The notes under the pieces: model-generated
Database searches by the model: none
What the model was told of the DNA's origin: nothing
Seen by the model: only the letters and a program-made list of their open reading frames with translations
Shown here: positions 12,406 to 23,534 of the stretch, piece after piece
Numbering within the stretch: position 1 is the stretch's first letter
Layout: each line of letters begins with the position of its first letter
Origin: Numida meleagris
Taxonomy: Eukaryota > Chordata > Aves > Galliformes > Numididae
Length of the DNA: 64,000 nt
NCBI RefSeq assembly: GCF_002078875.1
Contig: NC_034411.1
Coordinates: forward strand, 33,498,260-33,562,259
Reading direction: 5' to 3'
Made by a program: the position numbers and the translations under genes

Positions 12406-12934
12406 TGTCATGGTTTTATGATTTTCGGTTATTGGTACTCCACATCATAACATCATGTAGTGGATATACCTGGTTCTCAGAAGAGAAGGACTACTACATT
12501 CCCCACAGTACTTTTCTCCTCTCTTACCATTTTCCAGCCGGAGGGAAAAGATAAAAGCTCACAGTATAAAGACTTACAGATCACAAGACCTCGTCCCTTT
12601 TCCGCCCATCTCTCATCTTGGCAGCACCTCGCTTTCCAGCCGTCTTATCGTCGGTAGTAGAGTAAGGCCTACCTTGATTTTGGGACATTCTCTCTCTCTG
12701 TATTGGATTTATCAGCTTAAATTGTAATTATATTGTATTATAGTGTGTTGTTTTGCATTCTGATATTTTATTTAGTAAATTAGTTTGTTTCTCCTCAGAT
12801 TGTCGCCATTGTTCTTTGCTCTCAGGGCCATCTCCTTATCCTTTTCCCCTTTGCCCTTTTCTCGGGGTGTGGGCCCATGGATCCCCCATCCCCTTCGTCA
12901 CGGAACCAGGCCAAACGCCCATAAACCGTTGACA
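12406..12934 (+). mobile_element. Solo LTR of an endogenous retrovirus
   Basis: A 529-bp solo long terminal repeat. It begins TGTCATGG and ends CGTTGACA, giving the inverted TGTCA/TGACA ends of retroviral LTRs. It is flanked on both sides by the same 5-bp direct repeat CCATA (12401-12405 and 12935-12939). A TATAAA box lies at 12565-12570, which would place U3 on the left and the promoter reading to the right. No internal viral sequence, primer-binding site or second LTR is present, so the provirus was probably removed by LTR-LTR recombination. A 5-bp duplication is common for ERVL-type elements, which suggests the class but does not prove it. Several CpGs survive, so the insertion is not very old. 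Confidence 0.9.
12565..12570 (+). promoter_or_regulatory. TATA box within solo LTR
   Basis: TATAAA sits about 160 bp into the LTR, a normal U3 position, inside 'acagtataaagacttacaga'. It could drive transcription to the right if the LTR is not silenced. Activity is inferred, not seen. Confidence 0.5.
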
Positions 12935-12939
12935 CCATA
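12935..12939 (+). repeat. Right target-site duplication of solo LTR
   Basis: CCATA directly follows the TGACA end of the LTR and matches the left copy exactly. Confidence 0.88.
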
Positions 12940-13424
12940 TCAGGCTTAAATGCCTCACTCTGAATTTTATACTATAGTCCTGTCATGAAGTAGCTTACAA
13001 TGTGACCAGAGGCTGTTTGATGCTTTAATTCCAGCCTCAGGATTCATCAGATAACTTGGAAACATCCAGCTTTCATCTCTGAGTGGTAGAGACAGCCTGC
13101 TCTGAAGAACTAAAGAATTAACAAGTAACAAGATTTAAAAACAATTAAAATCCTTGGGAATTTTTATGAAATTCCTGCATTTTGGGCTGAGGAATTTGGA
13201 TTCAACTAATGACTTTTTAATGTCTTGAATAACAAGATATTCTTGTCATAGGCTTGAACTGTAGGAACACTATAATGCTGTAGTGGGATGAAAAGTACCA
13301 TGATAATAGTGTGGTGACAAAGCCTTAGGCTATAGCAAATGAGAACGAGCCCACACAGCAGCCACGGATGCAGAAAGGAAGGAAAAAAGCTGCTTATCTT
13401 TGGAAGGCCTCAGGTAGGCAGGGA
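12940..13424. other. Non-coding stretch between two LTR-type sequences
   Basis: No gene. The right part (from about 13340) may be the 5' portion of the LTR-like fragment that follows, but I cannot align it confidently with the second copy near 26.7 kb. Confidence 0.35.
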
Positions 13425-13602
13425 TCTCCAGCAAGAGATACCCTTTCCTTCACTGCCACCCCTTAAATAAGGTCTGGGAAGGGATGGATCCTGGCTCTAC
13501 CCCTTACAGTCACTCAAAGGCATTGCATGCACCTGAGCTCCCCTGGGTGGGCCCTGCCTTCCTACCAGGTGCTCAATCACTGGTTCAGGCCGTGACTTAG
13601 CA
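13425..13602 (+). mobile_element. LTR-like dispersed repeat, copy A
   Basis: This segment shares an ordered set of blocks with 26769-26944 in the same orientation: 'aagagat', 'cccttaaat.agg', 'ggatcctggct' (in B 'ggagccttgct'), 'cacctg', 'ccaggtgctcaatc', 'tggttcaggcc.tgac', ending in AGCA. The shared right edge suggests the end of an element, possibly the 3' end of an LTR. The family name is not known to me. A CR1 copy lies about 110 bp downstream. Confidence 0.6.
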
Positions 13603-13711
13603 TTTCTGCTACTAACACTAACATTGACTCTTATCACATCATCTTCTTTAGCAGCCCAAAAACTAATTCTCAGATATGCCATACTAGGATCATGCTTGCA
13701 AAGCCTTCCTT

Positions 13712-13980
13712 CAAGTGGGAATGGCCTCAAGTTGCGCCAGGGGAGGTTTAGGTTGGATATCAGGAAAAACTTCTTTACAGAAATGGCTGTTAAGCACTGG
13801 AACAGGCTCCCCAGGGAGGTGGTTGAGTCACCATCCCTGAATGTGTTTAAAAACCATTTGGATGTGGTGCTCAGGGACATGATTTAGGCGTGCATTGTTA
13901 GGGTAGTATGGTTAGGTTGCAGTTGGACTTGATGATCTGAAGGTCTTTTCCAACCTGAGCAATTCTGTGACTCTATGATT
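13712..13980 (+). mobile_element. CR1 3' end, 5'-truncated
   Basis: Starts near 'gggaatggcctcaagttgcg' and includes the ORF2 C-terminus ([22 protein letters not shown], ending LRDMI and TAG near 13887). It continues to 'ttggacttgatgatctgaag', 'gtcttttccaacctgagcaa' and ends 'ctgtgactctatgatt'. The last 58 codons are open. The copy at 52.7-53.3 kb shares the [13 protein letters not shown] ending and is close in subfamily. Confidence 0.92.
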
Positions 13981-14930
13981 TCCTATGTATACCAGTAAGA
14001 TCACTGTTTTAACACCACATTCACACCATCTAACTTGGTATTTCCTTTGGTTAAGGTATCCATGCAGTGAGTAGAAGAAACTAAATTACTCCAGAGAGGG
14101 AATCGCATTACGAATCTTGATGTCACCAGGGACGATATTAAGACACGAGGAACTTTGCAACCCTTAGTCACCCTCCAGGAAATTTCTCTGTCTTCTTCAG
14201 CTGTCAAAGAGCTACAAATACAAGAACAAGGAAACTAAATGTGACTCCTCCAAGAGGATAAGCCTCCAGTTGGCCAAGGCTCAATGTTTCTAATAAGCAA
14301 GGCAACACACAATATAGATTTACTCTTCAGATACCAAAGTGCTACTCCTCTTGGACTACTTCATCCCACGTGTCCTTTGCTCATGCTGCCATAGCCAAAC
14401 GCAGTGAGTAACATCATGCTCTATTCAATCTAACAGCAAAACTCCTATGGACAAGAGCAGAATCAGAGCTTCTTTCTACACTTAAAAGACTTTCTGAGAA
14501 GTACGTTGTGTCGGTCCCAGAGACTGTCCATAGCTGATCAGAAGGTCTGATGGACACTGGTGCGAAAACAAAAAGCACGCAACCATTCCTTCTCCATGCT
14601 GCTGTGACCACATCGAAAGCATAGGTGAACTTGTGAATAGCATCATTTTCATCTCATAGCCACCAGTTTTTGCTACTACCAAGGGTTTAGGAAATCGAGA
14701 ATTTCTCAGTGTTGTTACCAACTGAAAGCCAACTTCATTAAAGCTATATGGCAAGATACAGGCTTGGGAGAAACCAGGGGGCAGTGAAATGACCTTCAGA
14801 GAGCTCATAATAACTTTCTGCAGAGGTGTAGTTGTGCAGAGCACTAAAGCCACTGGTACAACAGCCAGTTGCCGTTTTACTTCACTTCCAAAAACACCTG
14901 GGTAAGGGCTTCAGACCATGTTTCCTCCTG
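13981..14930. other. Non-coding stretch with broken minus-strand frames
   Basis: No recognised element. On the minus strand several open frames follow one another with shifts: a frame open until about 14870, 14853-14482 (123 codons), 14611-14414 and 14207-14001. They read as plausible peptide but match no family I know. This could be a decayed retrocopy or chance. Confidence 0.3.
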
Positions 14931-15480
14931 CAGGGTGAGCTGTCAGAGATCAGGGCCAACCTGAGGACAGTGCAGCCAGGGCTGCACCTTGCTCCTGGTG
15001 GCTCTGGAGAGGCTCCAGACAGCACTGCCAGGAGATCTCAGGCCCACAGCACTGCTTTTAACTGAAACCTCCACCCCTCAGCCATGTTGGTGTTTACAGC
15101 TTCTGCTGTGCCACAGCTGTGTTGGTGTCAGCCACGGGCCCCACTGACACACACTTGGATCCTTACCAGAAGGTGGCCATCCAGGCCCAGCCTGAACCCC
15201 AGCCCATCATCATGGCCCTGTCCAGCCATCCCTGTGCTGTATCTGACTCAGGTTCTCTTCATGAGGCCTGATCCCATCCTGTCAGCCATGAGCCCACGAC
15301 CCAGCCTTGGCCCATCCCCAGGGAGGTCCCTGATGCCCAGGGCTGCCCCAGTGCCCCTGGTGGCCTGCCCTTGGCTGGGGTGGTGGGACCCTGATGGACC
15401 CTGGGAAGCATCCTCCACTGTTGGCCCCTCAGGAAGCCACTGTCCCTGGTGGAGGAATCTCTGAAAGCGGGCATTTTGTG
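14931..15480. other. GC-rich block of unknown origin
   Basis: About 550 bp of markedly GC-rich sequence (many CCAGCC, CCCAG and GGTGG strings) sits abruptly in AT-rich surroundings. It is poor in CpG, so it is not an unmethylated CpG island. A plus-strand frame of 126 codons (15084-15464) is proline-rich and has no domain I recognise. An AATAAA lies just downstream at 15526-15531. It may be an inserted repeat, an LTR or a relic of an exon; I cannot tell. Confidence 0.4.
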
Positions 15481-15739
15481 AAGAATGATAGAGAAGCCTG
15501 TTCAGAAAATTGATGACACTTGGCCTAATAAAACCTCAGATATCACTATTTTAAGCTACCACTCCTTCCCTGTCCATTAGCAAATGCAATCCTCTGAAAA
15601 ATGAAAGAGCTTTAAAGTAATAAGTTGATAAATAGGCGGTTACAAATTCTGGCTAGAATTAATGTAGCAGCAGTATATAGATAAATTCTAAGAGGAAAAA
15701 ATTGGAAGCCTTATAGTATTTAACATAAGGCAAATTAAA

Positions 15740-16000
15740 GCACTGACACTTTTATGGTGTTTTAATTAATGAGAATCTAGAGTGGAATTCTCATGCAAAT
15801 ACTGTACATATTGTATGACAATCATATTAATAACAGAGAAGTTAATTATGATTAGTGCTATTACACTGAGTACTGAATGAATTAACAATAGTGAGGCACT
15901 ACTAATACTATCATCACATTTCCGCACACATTTTAATGGATATGTTTCACCCTGATTAGAGCTGATAAATTATTAGCAGCAAACAAAATTATCTATTCCA
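15740..16000. promoter_or_regulatory. Candidate conserved developmental enhancer
   Basis: A dense cluster of factor-type motifs: TTTATGG at 15751-15757 (CDX/HOX-like), TTAATTAAT at 15762-15770 (homeodomain), ATGCAAAT at 15793-15800 (perfect POU octamer), TTAATTATGATTAG at 15842-15855 (paired homeodomain cores) and AACAATA at 15884-15890 (SOX-like). No repeat or open frame explains it. This texture is typical of vertebrate conserved non-coding elements near developmental regulators. That is inference; conservation was not tested. Confidence 0.35.
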
Positions 16001-16728
16001 TTTATCGCTTTGCCTCTTCACTTTGTATTCAGAAATCAAAGCTCATTTCTGAGAAAAAAATGTTACCCATGAATATCCAACATATTTCTGGTCTTTATCA
16101 AACTGTTCTCATAACTAGTAATTAAAGAAAACTTTGATCACAGGATCCTATTCCTACTCCTAAATATACAAAACAAGGAATATTAATTTCTTCATGCTCA
16201 CTTGTTAGGGAGTCAGCTAGCCAGAGCCTTCCTCTAAGTAAGTGGGCAATAGATAACTGTGTTGCCATCACTTAGCAACCTGAACTGCTACAAGCAAAGC
16301 CAAAAAGACTGAACATACTGGAAAATGTGGAAGATGAAGAGGTCAGTTCCAGACAATGTGGTGAGCAAGTAGGTCTCCAGTTTAGAAGGCACCACAGCAG
16401 AAGGAGAGGATTGTGTCTGGGCTCATGTCTTTCTGTCCATAATTCCCAGTCAGAAGTATGTGTGCATGTACTGCTTGCTTTGAGCACAGCAAATCCCACA
16501 TTCCCAGGAAATTTCAGATACAGGAACGTGTTCTTCCTTCATGAAATAAATCCAAAGTGTAGAGGGAAGGGAAAGGGAACATGAGCAGAGGCAATGAATT
16601 TACTGCAGATTAGAACATGTGGGCAGCACACATGCAGTAAGCACAGCACTCCCTAAATAGCATCAGGGTGAGCACAGTGGGCCAAGTCAACTGCACAAAA
16701 GTGTGTGAGTTTTAGCTGCAGTATGTAA

Positions 16729-16765
16729 CACACAGACACACAGACACAGACACACACACACACAT
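16729..16765 (+). repeat. Interrupted (CA)n microsatellite
   Basis: About 37 bp made of CA units interrupted by CAGA, ending in an uninterrupted (CA) run before 'tatgc'. Confidence 0.9.
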
Positions 16766-16945
16766 ATGCTCTGGTCATTTCTGGAAGTGCAGCATGCCGG
16801 AGCAGTACCTGGCTTGGCTGGACTGGAAGATATTCTCAAATCTTATACCAATTTAAAATGTCCTTACGGTCCATCTGTGCACAGTTTGGGGTTGGAAGAT
16901 TAGATGTGTCCAGTAAAACCCTGACAACCACTAGACTTAGCCTTT

Positions 16946-17290
16946 CACAGAATCATGAAATCACAGAATATCCCACATTGGAAGAGACCTATAAGGATCA
17001 TCACATCCAACCCCTGCCTCTGCAAAGGACCTCCCAAAAATCAGACCATACGTCTGAGAGCGTTGTCCAGATGTTTCTTGAACTCCAGCAAGCTTGGTGC
17101 CATCCCTGGGGAGGCTGTTGCAGTGCCTGACCACTGTCTGGTGAAGAGTCTTCTCCTGATATCCAAGCTGAACCAACCCTGTAGCAGTTCCCTTGGGTTC
17201 TATGACTGATCACCAGAGAGGGGGCAGAGGAGAAGGCTGGAACCACTTCTTACTTTCTCTTAGTGGACTCCTGGCAATTGCCACGGTTGT
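16946..17290 (-). mobile_element. CR1 3' end, minus strand
   Basis: Read on the plus strand it opens with 'cacagaatcatgaaatcaca', the reverse complement of the CR1 terminal repeats. It then has 'tatcccacattggaagagac', 'ctgagagcgttgtccagatg' and 'ccctggggaggctgttgcag', reverse complements of 3'-UTR and ORF2-end blocks. The 'gagagcgttgtcc' block matches the 'gacaatgctctc' block in the plus-strand CR1 at 42.0 kb, so the two are related. The upstream (right) limit is approximate. Confidence 0.88.
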
Positions 17291-18780
17291 CTCTCCTCAC
17301 CAAAACAAATAATTAAAAAAAAAAATCATAGAAGGACTTTTATGCACGCAGGAAAGCAGGTGGGGGAAAAAAGCGGGAAACCATCAGAAGAATTCTGTAT
17401 AGAAGAAAGCAATAAACCTGATTGTGAGAGGACTGTTTTTATACTGGAAGTCAGCTGAAAAACACTTCATGGAAGGGACACCTCTGCATGATTTATTCTA
17501 GTTCCTGATGTTCATTTCCACTTATCTCTATTTATCTATATTATGCCTTGTCACTCTATGTTGCTTTAATTACTGTCACAAAGTAAGATAATACCATGCA
17601 CTCGTGAGATATCCTTTGGATCCTCTCACTGCTGTGTTAAACTCAGAAATTCAGTAGCCAGAGTGCAGCTAAGTTCTTATTTAAAATAAGTTCAAAATCA
17701 ATGTTACCAAGTGTTTTTTGATAATTTAGTGTATTGGTTTAGAGGAAATCAAATCGTTTCTAATAGTGAGCACTCAAAATCTGTCTACTAACTCTGGGAG
17801 ATACAGCCATAAATCCTCTTTGAGAAGAGGTTCTCTATCTTCAAAATCCTATTACAGCACGGCATTTACCAAAGCAGTACTTGCATTGCAGTGTCTAATA
17901 TACAAAAGTATATAAAAATTCATGCAGAGTAGTAATTATATATTTTTTTTTACATGGAGAAGTAGTCTGATAGTATTCTTTCACTGTTCATATTTCTGAT
18001 TTATATTGATGAAAGCACTCAGGGAACAAATATATTTTTCTGTTCCCTGCTCTTCTTGCTGACTTCTAATTCCAGACATATTAATGCCTTAAAAAGCAGT
18101 GGAATAGAATGTAATTAAAGCTTACAGTGTTTTAACTTGCTATGATATTAAAGCAAATAGATTTTAATGTATATCAGGAAGTACATTATTTTGGTAACCC
18201 AGAGGAAATAATAGATTTATGATAGTGTAAAAGCAGTCATTGAATGAAAGCCAAATTGTTCACAGAATCTGGCCCTGGATCACTAACTTCAAATAGCACC
18301 TTATGTCTGGAGTAAACCTGCTGGTTTCATTGGCCTTACTGGTACAGAAAAAAAACTCCTGCACTGTTAGGAATAAAGCCGTCAGATCATAGTATTTATG
18401 TAGTATATTACACAATCAACATTTATTCTTCTGTACTTAAGCACTTCACTACAATGTCCACTTTTATCAGATAGCCAGTTAAATGCTTTGGTTTGCAAGC
18501 TTGAGGCAGATCATTAGATCATTTATTAGCCTGTCAGTGCACTTTGTGGTTACAGCCACAAACTTGGGATCAACACGGTTTCAGGTAAAAATTCTGTTTT
18601 TTTCTGGCACTATCAGGGAGGGCAGGATTAGGATCCTGATGATCTGGATCTGTGTCCTGATCAGCATTCAAGCACAGCTTGAAAGCACTGCTTGATTTTA
18701 AACAGCCAGCAGAAGACACAATGGAGTATGTCTTTTAATACACACTTCCAGAGAACAGAGGAATTTTTACCCTGGAGTAG

Positions 18781-18798
18781 ATAGACATAGATGTCTAT
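18781..18798. repeat. Perfect short palindrome 1
   Basis: ATAGACAT and ATGTCTAT are perfect inverted arms (8 bp) around AG. A second palindrome with the same AG centre follows at 18814-18835. Confidence 0.85.
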
Positions 18799-18813
18799 AC
18801 ATTCTATATCTAC

Positions 18814-18835
18814 AAATGTCCATAGATGGACATTT
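18814..18835. repeat. Perfect short palindrome 2
   Basis: AAATGTCCAT and ATGGACATTT are perfect 10-bp inverted arms around AG. It could form a small hairpin or a dimeric binding site; function is unknown. Confidence 0.85.
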
Positions 18836-21388
18836 CTGCATGTCTCCAATAGCATCTGATCTTAACTGCTTGTGAAAAGCCCTTCCCTGGTGCATCTAGC
18901 TGTTTGGAATAGTGCAAAAGACATGAGGGAGCGATCTGCTGTTCTGCGGGCTGATGTGTCAGGTTTTGCCCTTCTTAAACCTTCCTCCTGATACTGTTTC
19001 TAATATATTTCTTCACCTAGTTTCCTACTAACTTAAAGCAATTTGCAGAAGTACCCCCAAGTTATTCATTGCTTCTGAACGCTTTCCAAAAGGAATTGGC
19101 TTTGATAAAGAAAGGCAGATGCACAAGTAGCTAGAGGTGTGGAGGAAGAAGTGCAATTTAGCCACACAGGTTTTAAAATAGCATTACATTTTTTTCTTAA
19201 ATGCTAGAAAGATTCTGCACAGAAATTCTCAATTGATAAGAGAACGTGGAAAAAATTAAAGGTCACAGCATTGAAGAGAAATGAGGAATAAACTGAGGAG
19301 ATGGGAAAATAAGAAGGGAGGATAGATGGATAGAGAAAAAAAAAGTTAGCTGTAGCTAAAGAGGAATTCATCTCTTTTTGACATGTTTAAGCTTATCTCC
19401 TCACACTTTTTCTTTAATTATGCTTGTCCTCCTGGTAATTTTTTTCCAGTCTTTCTTTCTGTCTGCCCTTTCACTAAGAGATTATTTCTCCAATGAACTT
19501 GCTAACCTATTTGAAGTTTTTAACTGTTATACTACATTATAATTACTTTGCTCAGCATGGCAGATGCTAGAACGCTGTGGAAGGCCCTCACTATGACGTC
19601 TACAAATTATCAGTAAAAATGACAAAAAAAATTATGCCATAAAAAGATACTATCAACACGGATAACAATGGCATGAAGTCATGTACAGTTGAGTATTTTA
19701 AGATGTGTGACTCTTGGAGGCCCCCTATAATGAACAATGTTATAAAATCTGAACCCAGCCCAGCAAACATGTACTTAACAATACAGTTCTGATGGTCCCA
19801 GGCAAACACCATCATGCTGCTCTTTCTAATAGCTCAATATCCTACACACTGGAACATCATATTGTAAGAGGCCAAAAGCGCTTACGTTTCAGTAAGAATA
19901 AAATAAAAGAGAAAGAGAGGGAGGGAAGAAGGGAGGGGGAGGAAATGAAGCATAATCCTATTTTGCCCATCAGGAAATACAGTGACATGGAAGCCAAGCA
20001 GGGACCACACAGGAAATTATTGTCTAGCTGGAAACCAAATATGGCTCTTAACATGGTCCTGTTCCCAGTCACAAGGCCTCTTTTCTCATTGCATGCTCAG
20101 TAACTACAGAAGAGAATACCTAATGCATATACTAGCACCATGGTAATGTCCTCATAGCAAAGGTGTTGCTTCGAGCAACATGATTCTAAGAAGACTGTTT
20201 ATACTCTGAGCCTTACAGGAGCTAAAAAATATCACGCAAGAGAGAAAAATAATATTGGGGAGCTCCTGTCTCTCATCCAGATTGAACTGATTATTATTTG
20301 TGTGGGATACTTTCATTTGGAAGAATTTTACCTAAAAACAAAAGACAAATTGAAAAACAGAATAAATTGTACACGGGGGTAATGCAGAATTGCCTTTTTG
20401 GAACTATGCAGTGGACAGAGTATTCATCGAAACCTATTATATAAAATACTGAGTGCCTAGCTGTTGATACGCTCCAATTCTAAAGAATAAGTATTCGAGC
20501 AGACAAAAATGGCAAAGCCCCTCTCTTCAGTCACGTGCACAGGATACAGCCTAATACACCCATAAAACTCTAAGTCTTTTTTGTGCAACTTGTTCCTCTG
20601 TATGCACAGCTGGTACCAGACACAATATACTTCTTCAATTGCATTTCACCTTAGCTTCTGCTCACATACGGGGCATGCTAAATTTTATTGCAACAGATTC
20701 TATCTTATGGTGATAACGGTGGCTTAATCCACAACAGAAATATTAGTTATATGCTTAGCTTTCCTCACAGCACGAAGAAAAGTTAGTATTACTTTCTAGA
20801 TGTGCATTTACAAAGTACAAATCTCAAGCTGAGGTACCTGTCAGAATATACATTTATATGGATGTATTTGTAAATATTTAGATGTACTTAGCCTTCAAAA
20901 AAAATCAACACATCATCAGGTTAATGCATGTATAACCTAAATTAGGACATTAAGGCTTGATGATAAAAAAAAAGCAATAGTCAGTGGCATATATATTGCA
21001 TTGGTCCAACTGCAAAGACAGTACGATTGCTAGTTTGTTTATTCCTTACTCCAGATACTTCTTACAACTGCTTTCGCTTACTGAAGCACTGCCTACCTTT
21101 GCTTCCCAATGAAATCACAATGATTGCTCAGTTCTTTGTATGGCATGCGCTACAAAATTCCATTTGAATGAACTTTTCCCGTCTGTTCAAATGATCAGTG
21201 TAAACACATCAAGAGTACACTTCTCATCCACTAGAAAGCTTCCATTTTACGCATCTGTTTGTGAATGATCATTGGTATATCATCGGTTAAATAGACCATC
21301 AGTATTTTTCCCAAGTCTATGGAAGTATTCTGAAATTGAAGATCGTGCTGGTAGAACTTACCAGTTTAGCATCCTTCTTCCCTGACAG

Positions 21389-21459
21389 GTACCGATTTAT
21401 CAGTGAGGACAGGGCACGCATCCATTTCATGTCTTGTCCAAACTTGCATCATTGTTCAG
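21389..21459 (+). other. Exon-like segment (speculative)
   Basis: A 71-bp segment is preceded by a pyrimidine-rich acceptor-like sequence (cttcttccctgacag) and followed by CAG|GTAGTA, a donor-like sequence. One plus-strand frame is open (YRFISEDRARIHF...). The opposite strand is also open and reads FGQDMKWMRALSSLINRYL followed by a GTAAGT donor-like site. No family is recognised for either reading, and such sites arise often by chance. Confidence 0.12.
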
Positions 21460-23534
21460 GTAGTATCTTTACACTTATTTAGAAATTCAAGTATCCTCAG
21501 CTTTAAGATACTTCTTATTCGGGATCTTTAGCTGTGGCAATAAGGAGATACCGTGTAAATGCTTTTTTTGCTGGAGATCGTGAGTAGTGAGATCACCTCT
21601 CTGTTAATAGCTGGACACTTCTGGTAGGCTATAGTGGTAGATCAACTTGCTATTCCAGGAAGACCGTGGATGAGTTGCCTTCCAAAATGAGTTCTCTAAG
21701 GGATCTATTTGTTCTTTGGTTCCTAATATTCCTGAAGTATTATAATTGCAAATATATCCAGACTTCAGTAAAGTCTTGTGAATGTAAAAAAAAAAAAAAA
21801 ATCTATACATTGCTAGCCAATATTAAAGAAAATTAATACTTTTTGTATATTAAACTGCATTACATTTTATAATAGCTAATCTATATTTAAAGTTCTCTTT
21901 TAATTTTCCAGTAAAGTGTGTTCCTTTATTGGTCAAGTCATTTATTCATTACTTTGCTTTTCTTAAAGGATTTTGAGTCTCCACAGCATCACAGTATCAT
22001 CTTACCCACATGTTTAAAATCAAAGTTTAAGCAATTTCCCTTTTACCCTTTTAATGACATATGAAATCACATTCTCAATTGATAACGGTACTTCTTTTAA
22101 TATACCAAATACAATATGTATGGATTCCATCATACTGTATTTGAAATCAAGTACATGAATGTAATTCTATCTTATTTCAACTTTTGACTTTTATAAAAGA
22201 ACTATCTCTTTGTAAAATGTTTAACTCATTAAAATTTTACAAAAATCCATTAGAACAGTTTCTCATTTTATCCAAATACTATTCATCAGCATGCCTAATT
22301 TCATTTTAATAGCCTCTCTTTTTATGATTATAAGAGTAATGTCATACATATCTTTTCCATTGACATTAAAGCCTGAAATGGAGTATAGCTAGGTGCATTT
22401 TTTCCATTCTATAAATATAAAAGTAGAAAAAGAATCTCATTTTGGTGTAATTTATTACTCTGGTGAGACAATGCATTTTTCTTCCAAACACTTAACTTGT
22501 ACATTGGTCAGTACTCATTTTAGATTATTAAAAAGAATAAAGATATATAACTCTTTTGCAGTGTGTATATTTTGAAATGTATATGTTAGAAAATTAAAAC
22601 TTTCTTCCTATCTTTACAGAAGATAAAAGCAGAAAGATTAAATATTTCTTTTTTTGAAGGGTGTTTCATTAAAAACAAGCTGGGACCTTGGAAACAATGC
22701 TTCAGTGAAGCACTATTTCATGGTTTTGCTCTTCAAACATATTTTAATTTGATACAAAATACTCTATTTCTCTTCACACACGCACAAAAAAAACCTCACT
22801 GTTAAGTCTCAGTTGTTTTTCTGTTTCTTGAGTGTTGAGGGCTTTTTTAGTTTTATCATAATATAAGTAGCATCAACACATAAAATCTTTGCAGGTGTAG
22901 TTAAAAGTATGTTATACTATGGCATGCCTATACCAATCCTGAAATCAAATGGTGCTTAAGACTATCTGGGAACAAATTTCACTGTACAACATCAAGCTGT
23001 GCTGAATTTTAAAGAATTATTTCTTGGAACGTGCAAGCTACACTAACTACACTAAATGAAAAAATACTGCACTGCTGTGGGAGAAGTACTGTGTCACAAA
23101 ATAGAAGTGCCTCATATAACAACTCTGCTGAATGGGAAGCAATAGAGCAGCGCATAATGTTTTACCTACACCAGGCCCTCATGGTTGTACTAATGCCAAA
23201 ATAGGCTTGTGGGGTTTTTTAGACAAGAATTTAACAGCACAAAATAAAAGCTTACACTTCATTCTGTATAAACCATTGCACTCATTTTCCATTTGCAGAA
23301 GCAGACATTTCGCTCTCAGATGCTCAGATTCAGTTTGTAAAAATGTAAGGGTTTGTTGCAATTCCTGGATCAGAATAAATGCCTGGTATTTCTTGTCATA
23401 AAACTTGAAAAGATTACATATCAATAAGTAAAAAAGTGAACTGTAATACTAACAGACTATTAACATGCTTCTGGTTCCTATTACAATAATAAAATTATAG
23501 TTTTCTATGATTAATGAGAGCTATCACTCTATTA

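Larger units (their letters stand above)
15481..16945. other. Unique non-coding stretch
   Basis: Apart from the candidate enhancer at 15740-16000 and a CA-type microsatellite at 16729-16765, I recognise nothing. Open frames of 75-85 codons on both strands at 16272-16584 overlap each other and look like chance. Confidence 0.4.
17291..23534. other. Unique AT-rich non-coding stretch
   Basis: About 6.2 kb without a recognised gene or transposon. It holds a purine-rich tract near 19906-19945, two short perfect palindromes at 18781-18835, an A16 run at 21786-21801 and an exon-like segment at 21389-21459. Open frames reach about 103 codons and are unremarkable. Confidence 0.45.

Noticed and set aside
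19906..19945. GGA-rich purine tract as a possible G-quadruplex or promoter element
   Set aside because: G runs are mostly three or fewer and irregular; more simply a low-complexity purine tract.
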